A DNA stretch of 64,000 bases from Eucommia ulmoides (Eukaryota > Streptophyta > Magnoliopsida > Garryales > Eucommiaceae), in the NCBI GenBank assembly GCA_016647705.1, contig JAENRU010000488.1, positions 127,501 to 191,500 of the forward strand, written 5' to 3'. The notes beneath the pieces are model-generated. The model saw nothing but the letters and a program-made list of their open reading frames with translations. It did no database searches and was not told the origin of the DNA. The first letter of the stretch is position 1; every line of letters starts with the position of its first letter. The position numbers and the translations under genes are program-made. Shown here piece after piece: positions 47,501-58,320 of the stretch.

Positions 47501-49137
47501 TGGAGGACCGCCCTCAAAAAATTCCATTCCTGCAACACAAAATGGAGTTTATTCTCAAAAAACCGGGCAAATTGAAAAAAGCCATTTGGAATCCTCCAGG
47601 AAAAACCCTGTTGCAGAAGAAAAAGGCGAATCCGAGCTCCACATGCATCCTTTACTGTTCAGTGGCCCTGAAAATAGTGGAATTCAACTTTTTTCTAGCC
47701 CTAATGGTCTATTTCCAGCCAATCAAACAAGTTTAAATCTTAGCCTCTTTCACAACCCTAATTTAACAAGCCAAACGGCTAAGTTCTTCGACGATTCCTC
47801 TTCAAAATCCAAGGAAAAAACTTCTTATTCCCCGTTTGGCATTGATTTCCATCCCCTTCTGCAAAAAGATGATAATGCCCCTAGCCCTAATGGAAGAGGT
47901 AGTGAACTCAACTTTGAGATTCAAATGGAGAAATCTGGGGAACAGAACAAGATTTGGTCAGAATCGAGTGTTTCTGTTCCCAAAAAAGTGGATAAATCGG
48001 TAGGTGAGTCTATGCGATCGGGTGATAATGCATTTGGAAATGGGGTGAATTTTAGTGATTTGGGTGACGAATCTTTGCCTGAGATTGTGATGGAGAAGGA
48101 AGAGTTGAGTGATTCTGAGGAGGAGGATGAGATTGGTGAAAATGTGGAGTTTGAGTGTGAGGAGATGGCTGATTCTGATGAAGAGGATGAAGGATACAAC
48201 TCCGAAAGAATCGTTCATGTGCAAAATAATAAGGTATTTTTGCTATTTATTTTTGTGTTTCGTTTTATTTGTTTCTGTTCTGTGAAAAAGTAGGGCGCCG
48301 TTTGTTTATTAATTTCTGTTTTTTCCCAGAGAAATTGGAAGAAAAAGCAGAAATTTGGGAACAAAAAAAATGGTTTTCCCAAAAAAATGTTCTGAAAATC
48401 TAGGAACAGAATACAAGCAGTTTTCTTTTTTCTTTTTAGGAATAGAAACACTAACCAAACATCGCTTTAGTGTGTGTTCCTAAAAAATAGTGAAATTTTA
48501 GAATAGTTCTCTGTCGTGTTTCAGAAAATTTGTTCTAAAAATACAGGAAAATACTAACATTTTTTTTTTTCCTTGTTAAGAGTTACTCTGTTGATGTTCC
48601 CAGTTTTAATGAAAAAAAAGTTATTTTTGTTCTGTTCTCTGATGTTTGTTCTATGAATTTGGGAACAGAACAGAACTAATCCGATAAACTGCAAATAGAA
48701 AATTACGAAATACCCCGATATTAAAAAAAAAAAATATTTCTGTTCTGTTCTTGGATGTTTGTTCTAAGAATTTACAAAAATACCACCCGCATTAGAAATT
48801 CTTGTAATCTTATTTTTACATTTCATTGTTGCTGATCTTTCAGGAGCTTCAAAACATTGAATCGGAAAAGGTGGTGGCTGTTAACGGTTCAGACAAAGCC
48901 CCACCCATTGATTTTGAACGTCTGAATTTGAATTCCCGCCCTCCCGACTCTCCTGGTGAGGATCCCGGTTCTGCTCCTGTTAGGAATAGAAGAGTTCCTG
49001 TTGCCAAACGCCAGCCCCCATCTCGATCAGGCGGCCGTTTCAAGAGCCCAGGTACGCCATTGAAAAAACCCAGAAAACGGGCACGGATGAACGAATCGAA
49101 TGCTTGTGAATCGGAACAAATAGGGTTGAATTTGTAA
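41565..49137 (+). CDS. GON4-like nuclear protein with Myb/SANT-like domain
   Basis: Nine coding exons with GT-AG borders: 41565-43071, 43178-43514, 44194-44278, 44385-44441, 44661-44720, 45342-45566, 45991-46235, 47363-48233 and 48844-49137. They join in phase to 1,226 codons plus stop. Features in order: a strongly acidic stretch near residues 45-60 (DEDEDEDEEEDVDFNPF), further acidic runs at about 220-290, a helical HCLIHEHVQLLLQVF segment, and a Myb/SANT-like region at about 610-680 (LLALGLMEYNTDWKAIQQRF, then KHQIFVRQKNR). Basic residues follow (KKAKRRLYESMRRK), then a second acidic domain at about 1075-1125, and a basic Pro-rich tail with KKPRKRAR resembling a nuclear localisation signal. 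The SANT-like block resembles animal GON4L, a chromatin/transcription regulator; a nuclear chromatin role is inferred. The ATG at 41565 is the first in frame. Introns 2, 6, 7 and 8 hold MITE or AT-rich insertions. Confidence 0.88.
43535..43985. repeat. Intronic MITE (intron 2 of the GON4-like gene)
   Basis: 'taattgctttttaccgcctt' and 'ttgtttcattctaacccctc' at the left are inverted at the right ('ggggccaaaatgaaacaata', 'gagggtcatgggaaattta'). It is of the same style as the gggttaat-ended elements. Confidence 0.5.
44508..44606. repeat. Compound (CT)n(TA)n(TG)n microsatellite in intron 4
   Basis: About 18 CT units, then about 20 TA units, then TG repeats, between exons ending at 44441 and starting at 44661 of the GON4-like gene. 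Confidence 0.95.
48294..48466. repeat. MITE of the 'gtttggttagtgtt' family in intron 8
   Basis: 'ggcgccgtttgtttattaat' and 'cactaaccaaacatcgc' are inverted ends of a roughly 173-bp element. The rest of the intron contains further fragments rich in 'tctgttccc' motifs. Confidence 0.5.
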
Positions 49138-49219
49138 AAAAACTCTAATTTGTGTTGATAGTGATCAAATCAATTTATTGTAGGGTTCTGTACAGTGTAA
49201 AAATTAGTTTTTTTTTAAA

Positions 49220-49665
49220 GGTCCCCGTTTGGTTATTATTCTGTTCCTTGATAAATGTTGGCGTTCCAAAAATGTACAGAAACATATTTGGTAAAACGTT
49301 TTTGTTTCCAATTTTTTTAGAGTAACTTAGGACTATATTTTGAATTTCTTAAAAATCTGAGAAACAAAAAAATTTGATTCTTATTCACTCCCACAAAACT
49401 ATTTTCACTACTATTCTGCCGGCCATCACCGCACCCAGCCACAACCGCACCATAACTCCGTTGGCCACAATAATAGAAAAATAAACGTTGCAACCAAATA
49501 TATTTTTTGTTTCTGTTTTTATAATTAAAAGAAATAATTTCAGGACAATAGTCGTTAGCAAACATATTTTTATTTCCGAAATATTTCAAAACGGAAATAA
49601 AATTCTCATCCTATTCCAGTTTGGAAGTAGAAACAAAAAAATATAAACACTAACCAAATGCGACC
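49220..49665. mobile_element. Harbinger-like MITE just downstream of the GON4-like gene
   Basis: Left ggtccccgtttggttat and right ctaaccaaatgcgacc are inverted. TTA follows the right end, while the left flank has AAA. No coding content. It lies about 80 bp past the stop codon, probably within or next to the 3' UTR. Confidence 0.6.
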
Positions 49666-50520
49666 TTAAGAATTAGCGTTTTAGTTTTTCTCTTAAAGAA
49701 TTAAGAACAAAAATAGAAATTAAGAACAAATGTTGTTTTTGTTCTAGTCTTAAATTTTTTAGGATATATATTTTTTTTCTCAAATTAATGCTTTTTAAAT
49801 TTTTTTAAACCAAATTATTCTTATTTATTGGATTTTCTCAAATTGAAATTTATTTATCAGATTTAATTGATTTTAATTTCTCAACTTGAAATTTGGATAT
49901 TTGGGGGGTTAAAAAGGTAAAATAATGTAAGAAAATTTCTTTTGGAGGGAAGTTTTAACTGTATTTTTTCCCGTGAAAATCGGACTCATGTAGCCGCATA
50001 TTCCATATTTACACTTTATACCCCTAATATTTGGATAGTTAATCAAACAACCACGTGAGTAGTATATTTACTTTAATTAAGACTTATTTAACAATAATAT
50101 ATAGGTTTTTGGACTTTGCAATCTCAAGTTTTAGAAAAATTCTGTTTTAGTCTCTATACTTTCAATTTGAACACTTTAAACGTAAAAGTATTTAAATTGT
50201 GTCAATTGAGACCAAATCGTTAAACTCGTAATTTTTTTGTAAAATTACCCACTTGAATGGTTTATGTAAAAAACAATGACGGTGTTAAAATGTTTTTAAA
50301 AGACATCTTAAACATAGTTGAGTGCACAACGGATGACGATTTGTGATCCAAAATTATATTGGAAGTATTGATTTGATCTGAAGTAGGATTATTACGAAAT
50401 TTCAGTGTGTCGTGTTTGAATTGAAACTATAAGGACCAAAGTAAAATAATAGTACACGTGAAGGGTATAAAATATCACAAAATGTCAAAACCCTCTTTTT
50501 TAATCAACAACAACAACTAA
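49666..50520. other. Intergenic, AT-rich with an inverted pair
   Basis: No gene. 'agtctctatactttcaattt' (about 50149) faces 'aaactataaggaccaaagt' (about 50425) in inverted orientation, a MITE-like element of roughly 330 bp. Confidence 0.4.
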
Positions 50521-50968
50521 GGTGGCGTTTGGTAACCATTTCTGTTTCCATTCCAGCAGTGGGATGAAAATTTTGTTTTCTTCTTAGGAGTAGAATCGCG
50601 TTTGGTAACGATAATTTTTTTTTTTTTTTGGGAAGAGAATTGTGTTTGGTAACGATTTTATCCTAAAATCCTTTTTTTTTTTTTTTTTTTTTTCCTGTTT
50701 TGGCCTGACGGCGGCCGGCGGTGACTCCTGCCAGCGACTGCCGGACGGCAGTGGCCGGCGGCGAGTGAACAGTGACCATGTGTTTTGGGAATGGAATGAG
50801 AATAATGAGAAACAACTTTTTTTTGTTTCTCATTTCTTAAGAAAAAAGTGCACACAATTCTCAAATGGGAATGAAATGAATTACCAAACGCTATTCCCAA
50901 ACAGAATTCCCAAAAATTTGGGAATGGAATGGGAATTTCTAGAATGGAAACGGTTACCAAACGGGGCC
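50521..50968. mobile_element. Harbinger-like MITE with GC-rich core, upstream of ATPC
   Basis: Termini ggtggcgtttggtaacca and ggttaccaaacggggcc are inverted. TAA precedes the left end; the right flank does not match it. The core at 50703-50775 is GC-rich (gcggccggcggtgac). It ends about 160 bp before the ATPC TATA-like box. Confidence 0.65.
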
Positions 50969-51126
50969 TCTTTTGTCCTACTTAAATATGATCGACTACA
51001 TGAATCTGTTTACGTCACAATGAACGATCAAGGGTCATTCCCTCAATCATGTTCAAATTTTTGTAAATAACATTATTAAAGATCATCATAATATAAGGGT
51101 TAAAAGTGTAAAAAAAATCGAAGTTT

Positions 51127-51165
51127 CTATATAGACCGCAATCTCCCATAAAAACCTTATCTTTA
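51127..51165 (+). promoter_or_regulatory. Candidate ATPC core promoter
   Basis: A TATA-like ctatatag (about 51127-51134) lies 213-220 nt before the ATG. A GATAAG core on the minus strand (cttatc, about 51157) is an I-box type light-response motif. A long CT-rich leader (51178-51325) follows, common in nuclear photosynthesis genes. Positional inference only. Confidence 0.4.
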
Positions 51166-51346
51166 AACCTCATCCAAACACTCCCTCCCTCCACCTCTCA
51201 TTTCCCTCTCTCTCTCTACTCTCTCTCCTCCACACACATAAGATTCAAAAATCAAATACCCAGAAAAACTCATCGCAAAACCCACTTCATTCATCGTCTC
51301 TCTCTCCTCTCTCTCTCTCTCTCTCCAGAAGCTCCAAGCAATTGCC

Positions 51347-52477
51347 ATGGCTTCCTCTAATCTCACAATGTGGGCGTCTTCTTCTTCTTCTTCATCATCA
51401 TCTTCTTCAAAGCGTTCTCTCTATGAAAGTCTCTCTTACCCCTTCCCAAACTACAAAACACCCACTATGAACCCATCAAGATCGTCGTCGGTGCCGCAGA
51501 TACAGTGCGGTCTCCGGGAGCTCCGGGAACGAATCGACTCCGTGAAGAGTACCCAGAAGATTACAGAAGCGATGAAGCTGGTCGCCGCCGCAAAGGTTAG
51601 GAGAGCCCAAGAAGCCGTCGTTAATGGCAGACCCTTCTCGGAGACCCTCGTGGAAGTTCTGTACAACATCAACGAGCAGCTACAGAACGAAGACATCGAC
51701 GTTCCTCTGACGAGCGTCCGGGCGGTGAAGAAAGTGGCGTTGGTCGTCGTCACCGGCGACCGTGGACTCTGCGGCAGCTTTAACAATCAGATACTGAAGA
51801 AAGCCGAAGCGAGGATCGCGGAGCTGAAGAATTTGGGCGTGAACTATACGGTGATAAGCGTCGGAAAAAAGGGTAATACTTATTTCCTGCGCCGGCCGTA
51901 TATTCCCGTCGATAAGTACTTCGAAGGCGGTTCTCTTCCGACGGCGAAAGAAGCTCAGGCTATCGCCGATGACGTGTTCGCCCTCTTCGTCAGCGAGGAG
52001 GTCGACAAGGTCGAGCTTCTGTACACGAAATTCGTCTCTTTAGTCAAATCCTCGCCGGTGATCCATACCCTCCTGCCATTGTCGCCGAAGGGAGAAATCT
52101 GCGACATCAACGGCAACTGCGTCGATGCGGCGGAAGACGAATTCTTCCGATTGACGACGAAAGAGGGTAAATTGACGGTGGAAAGAGAGGTAACAAGGAC
52201 GAAAACCTCCGATTTCTCTCCAATCCTGCAATTCGAGCAAGACCCAGTTCAGATTCTCGATGCTCTGCTTCCTCTGTATCTCAACAGCCAGATTTTGAGG
52301 GCGTTGCAGGAATCGCTGGCGAGTGAGCTGGCGGCGAGAATGACCGCCATGAGCAGCGCGACAGACAACGCCGTCGAACTGAGGAAGTCTCTGTCGATAG
52401 TCTACAACAGGCAGAGGCAAGCCAAGATCACCGGAGAGATTTTGGAGATCGTCGCCGGAGCAGATGCTCTGACCTAA
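51347..52477 (+). CDS. ATPC: Chloroplast ATP synthase gamma subunit (CF1 gamma)
   Basis: The rotor stalk of the plastid F1 ATP synthase, coupling proton flow to ATP synthesis at the thylakoid. A single 376-codon exon. Residues 1-53 are a Ser-rich transit peptide, and the mature part starts around Cys54-Gly55 (CGLRELRERI). The N-terminal helix (KITEAMKLVAAAKVRRAQ), the Rossmann-like core (VALVVVTGDRGLCGSFN) and the C-terminal helix (VELRKSLSIVYNRQRQAKIT) are all present. The plant regulatory insert is intact: EICDINGNC places Cys252 and Cys258, equivalent to 199/205 in mature spinach numbering if processing is at 54. Thioredoxin reduces this disulphide in the light. Its presence marks it as a photosynthetic gamma rather than a mitochondrial one. 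The gene is clearly GC-richer than the flanks. An AATAAA (about 52564) follows the stop. Confidence 0.97.
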   Translation: MASSNLTMWASSSSSSSSSSSKRSLYESLSYPFPNYKTPTMNPSRSSSVPQIQCGLRELRERIDSVKSTQKITEAMKLVAAAKVRRAQEAVVNGRPFSETLVEVLYNINEQLQNEDIDVPLTSVRAVKKVALVVVTGDRGLCGSFNNQILKKAEARIAELKNLGVNYTVISVGKKGNTYFLRRPYIPVDKYFEGGSLPTAKEAQAIADDVFALFVSEEVDKVELLYTKFVSLVKSSPVIHTLLPLSPKGEICDINGNCVDAAEDEFFRLTTKEGKLTVEREVTRTKTSDFSPILQFEQDPVQILDALLPLYLNSQILRALQESLASELAARMTAMSSATDNAVELRKSLSIVYNRQRQAKITGEILEIVAGADALT

Positions 52478-53474
52478 GTAGACTTCTTTTTCCACCACCC
52501 TTTTTCAATTCAACTATTGAGTATTTTATGAAATTATATTCACTTGTAATTCAAAATTGGCATAAATAAATTTGCTATGAGATATAGGGGCTTTATTTTT
52601 CTTTTTTGTATTTATAATAAATGTTATATTTGTGGATTTTCAACTAATTGTTTAATGTTATTATAAATTTTCCCTTTTTTTTTCTTAGTTTAATTTGCAA
52701 TTTGATAATAATATTTTATTTATTTCTAATAATTTTAAATTTGATTAAAAAAACAAGAGCGTTTATGTGGTAAATCTTTTATTTTATTCTTATTTTTTAA
52801 AAAGTCTTATAATCAATTACAACTTGAGTTTTAATCTCGCGTATTAAAAAAGACAGAAGACTCAATACTAGTTATATGTATCTAATTTGTGTGTAAAATA
52901 TTTGTTAGATATAATAAATATTACACAAATACATATAATATAATTACATGTAATTTGTAAGTTGTAATTAATATTACACAGATATATATAACTAATTTAA
53001 GAGATTAAATCAAAATTTATATTTTAAATGAGACTACTAATAGATTACATCCAATATTTTAGGACTAATATCAAATTATCCCAAAAAACAAAGCCGAATA
53101 ACAAATTGTATGCCCAATTTTGAGAATTTTAGTGCATTTTGTTTTCAGAATTTTCAATTATAATTTTTGAATTTCTATTTTAAATTAATTTTATAATCTA
53201 CTTTTATAAATTAGGATTTTTTTTTAAAAAAAGTAAACAAATATCTTATTTTTTAGTATGAGCACCTCAAATAATATAAAATTAGAATATATGCATGATA
53301 CCAACTAAAATTTCATTCCGATCATTACACTACTTGCTCTGCTATTTCGTTTGAATTATATTAAATCTAATCACACATGACACAGCCTTTTTTATCAAGG
53401 ACAATATATCATTTCTTACATACTAAAATGTTCATACATATGATCTACTATATACCCATGAGCCACATTCAAGA
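52478..53474. other. AT-rich gene-free DNA downstream of ATPC
   Basis: The probable 3' UTR with a poly(A) signal near 52564 is followed by very AT-rich sequence with 'acacaaatacatataatata' type short repeats. No gene is seen. Confidence 0.4.
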
Positions 53475-54130
53475 TGTAGGGTATTCTTGATAATCTTTTA
53501 ACTCCAAAGACTAACTTATGAGGTAAGTCTTTCTCTCACACTTATAATCTGACTATCAGCTCTTTCCACATTCGATGTGTGCTAAACCAAACAAATTCCC
53601 CTTCACACATCTGCTTTTGGTCAGCTAAACTCTTGACTAGTCTCTTCCTTTATGGTTATTCGGTCAGAGTTTTTATAACTTGAGTTCTAATACCAGTGTA
53701 GTGTGATATTAAGTATCTCTCAATCTCAAAAACAAACTCATAAGGTGAGACTTTCCCTTACATTTTAACTTGATCACCAGCCTCTTCCACATCCAATGTG
53801 GGATAAAATCAACAATCTCCCCCTTACATATCTAGCCTTTGGTTGGCTAACCTTTGACCATCTCTCGCGTTGTGACTATTAGGTCAAAGTTGTTGTAACT
53901 TGGGCCTCGCTATACTAGTATTAGAGCTAGATTATGACAACTTTGGCCCAATAACTATAAATGGAGAGATTGGTCGAGGATTAGCCGTCCAAAGCCTCAA
54001 TTTGTGAGAGGAAGATTGTTAGGTTTATCCCACATCAGATGTAGAAGGGGCTAACACATCGGGTCTTTGTCCGAAGTTTTTTATTAAAAATCGAAATTGT
54101 AGTAGTATCTTAGAATTTTTTTTATTTTTT
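53475..54130. mobile_element. Tandem and head-to-head TRIM cluster
   Basis: On the minus strand: LTR-B 53814-53696 (tgttgattttatcccacatt), a primer site tggtattagaactc (53695-53682), a short interior with a purine tract (gaaggggaa), then LTR-A from 53593 to about 53475 (tgtttggtttagcacacatc). Upstream of LTR-B is another interior with purine tract 'gtaagggggaga'. At about 53911-53925 the array meets its inverse. On the plus strand a 'tagtattagagct' site, interior and LTR start (tgttaggtttatcccacatc, from 54017) follow. It encodes nothing. Confidence 0.7.
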
Positions 54131-54262
54131 TAGTGGGCCAAAAACAATTAGAAATATATCTTTTTAACTACGAGTGAATGATGAGAAATGTGCAACTCTC
54201 GGTTTGCACGGGTAATTTGATTACGAGGGAAAGAAAGACCTATAACCTTAATTCTGATACCA

Positions 54263-54423
54263 TGTTAAGATAATTGAGAAGTGAAAAATATGAATAGTGT
54301 ATTGATATTATAAGAAAGAGATACAAGGAATACAATAATATATACACATATTTATAAGGAAAGTGGGAGTTAGAATTTTACCCTAATGGGCCTAGTGGGT
54401 CAAGCTCATATAATATATCAACA
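54263..54423 (-). mobile_element. 161-bp LTR with adjacent primer binding site
   Basis: Read on the minus strand it starts tgttgatatattatatgagc and ends aattatcttaaca (TG...CA). tggtatcagaat follows immediately (54262-54251), the tRNA-Met primer site. The sequence next to it ('ctttccctcgtaatcaaat', 'cgtgcaaaccgagagttgc') also occurs in the interior of the TRIM at 39160-39515, so it is the 5' end of a related element. No 3' LTR was found. Confidence 0.7.
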
Positions 54424-54429
54424 CAAAAA

Positions 54430-55178
54430 GTGAGCAATCTTCTCACCTAAATCCGTGTATATATATGTCCTAGTTTGTTAGAAAAAATTATATTAAATTC
54501 TTTGAATTATATATGTACTATTTAATTATTTTTGTAGTACATATACGAGAACGGATATATAAATTTTATTGAGTATTTTGATATTTATAAATACTGAAAA
54601 TAAATATACTATTAAAAATTACATAAATAATCATAAAAGTAAAATAATATTTCTACAAATGAACTTTTATCAATATACTATAAAATAACAAATAAATAAT
54701 CATAAATGAGGATTAATTTTATCAATTTTTGTAAGTTTAACAAATTCTAATTTAATTAATTTATATAACATTTGATTTCTTTTTGGGTAAAAATACATTT
54801 TCATTCACACTTATTTTTTAAATAATTTAAAATGTAAATTAGGAAACTTAATCATTTACTTGTTATTAATTAGAAAAAAATTAAATTAACTAAAGAAGAA
54901 GATATTGAGTGAGACCAATCATTATTTGATATGTGAAAAAATAAAAATAAAAGAAAATATGTAAGAACTTATCAAAAGGCTTGAAAGAGACATTATTTAA
55001 TCTTGTTAAAACTTTCGCCCTTCTTTCACTTTTAAATATTAGTATTTGATGCTAAACTATACAATTAATTGTTTTTTTTTTTCCGGAAAAAAAAAAAACA
55101 CAAAAAATAAGAAAAAAGACAATTAACAAAAATAGGATGATTTTTTTTAATTAAACTCTAGTGAGACAAATTAATACA
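54430..55178. other. AT-rich gene-free DNA
   Basis: No gene, splice pattern or recognisable element was seen. Confidence 0.4.
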
Positions 55179-55411
55179 GGGTTAATTACACTTTACTCTC
55201 CTGTCGTTTGACCAATTTGTATTTTACTTTCATATAGTTTGAAAATCGTCACTTACCCCTCCTGTGGTCAGATTTTCAAACCACTTACCCCCTAATGTAG
55301 GGGGGTAAGTGCACTAACTATTTGACCACAGATTGATAAGTGACGATTTTCAAACTACAGGGGAAAAATTGTAAATTGGCCAAACCACAGGGAAGTAAAG
55401 TGTAATTCACC
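55179..55411. repeat. Palindromic MITE, gggttaat-ended family
   Basis: gggttaattacactttac at the left and gtaaagtgtaattcaccc at the right are inverted. Central arms with 'aaaccacttaccccctaatg' and 'ggggggtaagtg' pair. Same family as 3390-3606. Confidence 0.75.
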
Positions 55412-56640
55412 CATTAATACACTACTTAAAAAATAAATCAAAATTAAAATAAAAATAAAATTTCATCTATTTCATCCAAAAATTTGATGAGAAATTTATT
55501 TTCATAAATTTTATACATATTCCGTTAAATTAATAAAAAAAAATAGTTTATCACTTTATTCAAAATAGAATAGAAGTAGGTCAAATGCGGCGTGGAGGGT
55601 ATAAAATGGTTATTAGAAAAAATAGAAAAAATAAAAAACAATTTACCCTATATAATTATATATACACACACGATTAGAGAAAAAAGAATTTGAAAAATAA
55701 GGAAATTTCCAATAATTAGTAGCAAGTATGAAGGAAAAAAAAAATATTAGGAAATAACACAACTTTCAGCTCAGAGCGATGCTTTCTAATTGAACTACAC
55801 CAGTATCTCCTTAATTATCTCTTACTCAGAGAGAAAGAGAGAGACCGAACATGCTTGAGGTCGTAACAAAGAAATAGGATACATGGAGAAGAAGGCATGT
55901 GTGTATATATATATAGAGAGAGGGTTGGCGGTGGAAGGTGGCCGACGTTGTGGTTGGCAATGGAAGGTGGGCGGCCTCGGGGTGGGAGATGGAAGGCGAT
56001 GGCCATCTCGGTGAGAGATGGAAAGTGGTACAGAAGATGAAGTAGAAAAAAAACCCGATAAAACAACGTAAGTTTTTTTTAGAGGTCATAAACATAATTG
56101 CATATATATATTTTTAATTCAGATAAAGTTGAGGACAAACGTGTCATTTTATTTTATTTTTTTGGCAGGGGGTTCCCATGATAATTTTCATATATAAGGG
56201 ATGTCGGTAGAATTTTAAAAATATTAGGGGACGTCTACAGTAATTTCCCCAAGAAAAATATAGGACCAGAAATGAAATATGACTACTTTTTAAAAATGAT
56301 GAAATTTTCATTTCAAATTCTAATTTTTTGCCTTCAGATGAAATGTCTGAATGAAAGTAATTTGAGATGTATGTTTTGTACTTGAAAAGAGATAGAAATC
56401 TTCATAGCAAGCAGAGAGATGTGACCAAACAACTCGCCGAGAGAGACGACGACGGTGACGGTGGGAATAAAATGAATTTATCACTCTGCAACTCAAATGT
56501 CATCATTTTCATCCAAATTAATGAAATTAATTGCAAAAGGGTTAAAAAAAATGTTGTTCAAAGTTTGAGGACCAAATTGACCATAAATTAGAGGGCTATG
56601 TAAATAGAAGCTCATAAGTTGGAGGAGAAAAATGTAATTT
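55412..56640. other. Gene-free DNA
   Basis: AT-rich to 55840. 55900-56060 contains short repeats of 'ggtggaaggtggccg' type with no supported gene. 56260-56640 has no recognised content. Confidence 0.35.
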
Positions 56641-56647
56641 ACCCTTG

Positions 56648-56799
56648 AAACCCTAAAGGGCAAGTCTGAACCCAAGTATAAAATAGCGTTAAACCCTAAT
56701 AAAGTCGCAAGACGGCGGCTCGAGGTGCGAGTCCGTCGCATCTCGAGCCTTCATCCTGCGGCGATGACGACGGAGTGACGAAACGAAGACGCCGAACAG
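56648..56799 (+). promoter_or_regulatory. TATA plus telobox promoter and orphan first exon
   Basis: Two teloboxes (aaaccctaa at 56648-56656 and 56691-56699) flank a good TATA box (tataaaata, 56677-56685), an arrangement typical of ribosomal and translation-related plant genes. The following GC-richer leader ends at a strong donor (gccgaacag|gtatgt, 56799). An acceptor (atattgcag|ggatc, 57579) and a second 'attgtag|ggatcgaacatg' (about 58029) follow, but neither opens a coding frame. Seen: promoter-like architecture and splice sites. Inferred: a truncated gene or a non-coding transcript. Confidence 0.45.
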
Positions 56800-57418
56800 G
56801 TATGTAACTCAGTTCTCTGTTTTCTCTCTGTCGCTCTCGATTTTTGTGGTGATGGAAAGGTTTTAATTTGGATCGATAGTTCTCTGCGACGCGAAGACGA
56901 ATCTCTCGTCGCCGGAACGAGATTCAGGGGCGAAATTAAGGGACAAATAGCCTGAATTTAATCTTTGATTTAATTATTATTGTTATGATTTCGATTCACA
57001 GACTGCGAAATAATATATCAACCCTAGAGTCTTCACGAGTTGAAGAGGATCTATGAGGGGATTTATTTTGTTGCAGTGTTCCCATTTGGCTCATGAATAA
57101 TGTTTTGCCTAATAGAAATTTAGAATTGTATTCCAACCACGCTAGCCAAATAATTTTTATTTTAATTTTGGCTAAGGAAAATTTTAACTAGTGGGTTGGA
57201 GTTAATAATAGTGATATTGGATAGGCATAAAAGTTTCTGCTAATTTTTAGCTAGCCTCTTCACCTTAGGTAGAAACGACTCTTGAGATAGCTACTACGTA
57301 AAATGACTATGGTGACGGCTTTTGGGTTGGAGCTTAATTTTTTAGGTTTGGTTAGTCAAAATGGTAGTTATACCATTTGGCTTGGGTTGGAGTTGCTCTA
57401 AAACTTCAAATTTCTGAG

Positions 57419-57462
57419 CAACGGTCTTCCGTCTCTATCGCAACGGTCTTCCGTCTCTATCG
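57419..57462 (+). repeat. 22-bp exact tandem duplication
   Basis: The sequence starting caacggtcttccgtctctat is repeated twice without change, within the intron-like region of the orphan promoter locus. Confidence 0.95.
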
Positions 57463-58320
57463 CAACCCACCTTTATCCTACATACTTACGTTTGGCCGTT
57501 TTGATTGCATTCTTCTGTAAGTAAATTTTTCACCTTCTAAACGTTGGCATTGATGATAAACTTCATGTTCATATTGCAGGGATCAAAAAATGTAGTTCTT
57601 TGTGAAACCTTCTTCTTATCCTGATCTTGTTTCATGTTATCCTCTCTAGTTTAAAAACCTATACTTTACCCACTTCCACTTATAATAAATTGAAAAATTA
57701 ATCTTTTTTTGTTTAACTTAGCCGGATATGCTAACAAGGGGTGAAAATATTTTGCTTTTATCTAAATTTTATATGAAATGGACAAAATCACTTTTTATTT
57801 TATTTTCTTAGCCTTACTTGAAAATGAAAATAAAAATTTTAGTACAGAGATAAACAGAAGAATGGTAAGTTTTCATGTCTTTTACTTAAAAATTAAATTT
57901 AAATTTAAAAAATAGAAGAAAATTAATTATTTTTTTATATATTTTGAATCAAATGAGTTTCTATCTTTTGTTAAGAGTAGAATGTGGTGATGTGTAAATC
58001 TTTATTCTTATTGATGTTGATATTGTAGGGATCGAACATGTACCTCTTAACGAAATCCCAGAGAAGTGAATATTGGGAGAGGGGATTATCAACCAACAAA
58101 ATGAAAAAAGGAAGGTGCTAAAAGATATGCTTTTTGAGCTACAAAAGTTAAGGGAAACAAGTGCAAGAGGAGAGATATGCTGGTCATGTTCGCCACCTTG
58201 CTGGATTTTGAGAGATTGGTCATATCGTGCTTGGATTGTAAAACCTTGAGAATAACTTTGGTATGTTCTCAATCTATCAAATAGAAGAATGAGCGTTTAT
58301 TGGAGATGTTTAGGACATGC

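Noticed and set aside
50642-51070. 142-codon plus-strand frame upstream of ATPC
   Set aside because: It starts in the poly-T of a Harbinger-like MITE and runs over the element's right end into the ATPC promoter side.
52040-52498. 152-codon antisense frame in ATPC
   Set aside because: Produced by the GC-rich coding strand of a well-identified gene.
56677-56760. Complete ribosomal protein gene at the telobox promoter
   Set aside because: No downstream exon encodes a recognisable ribosomal protein, so only the promoter and first exon are annotated.
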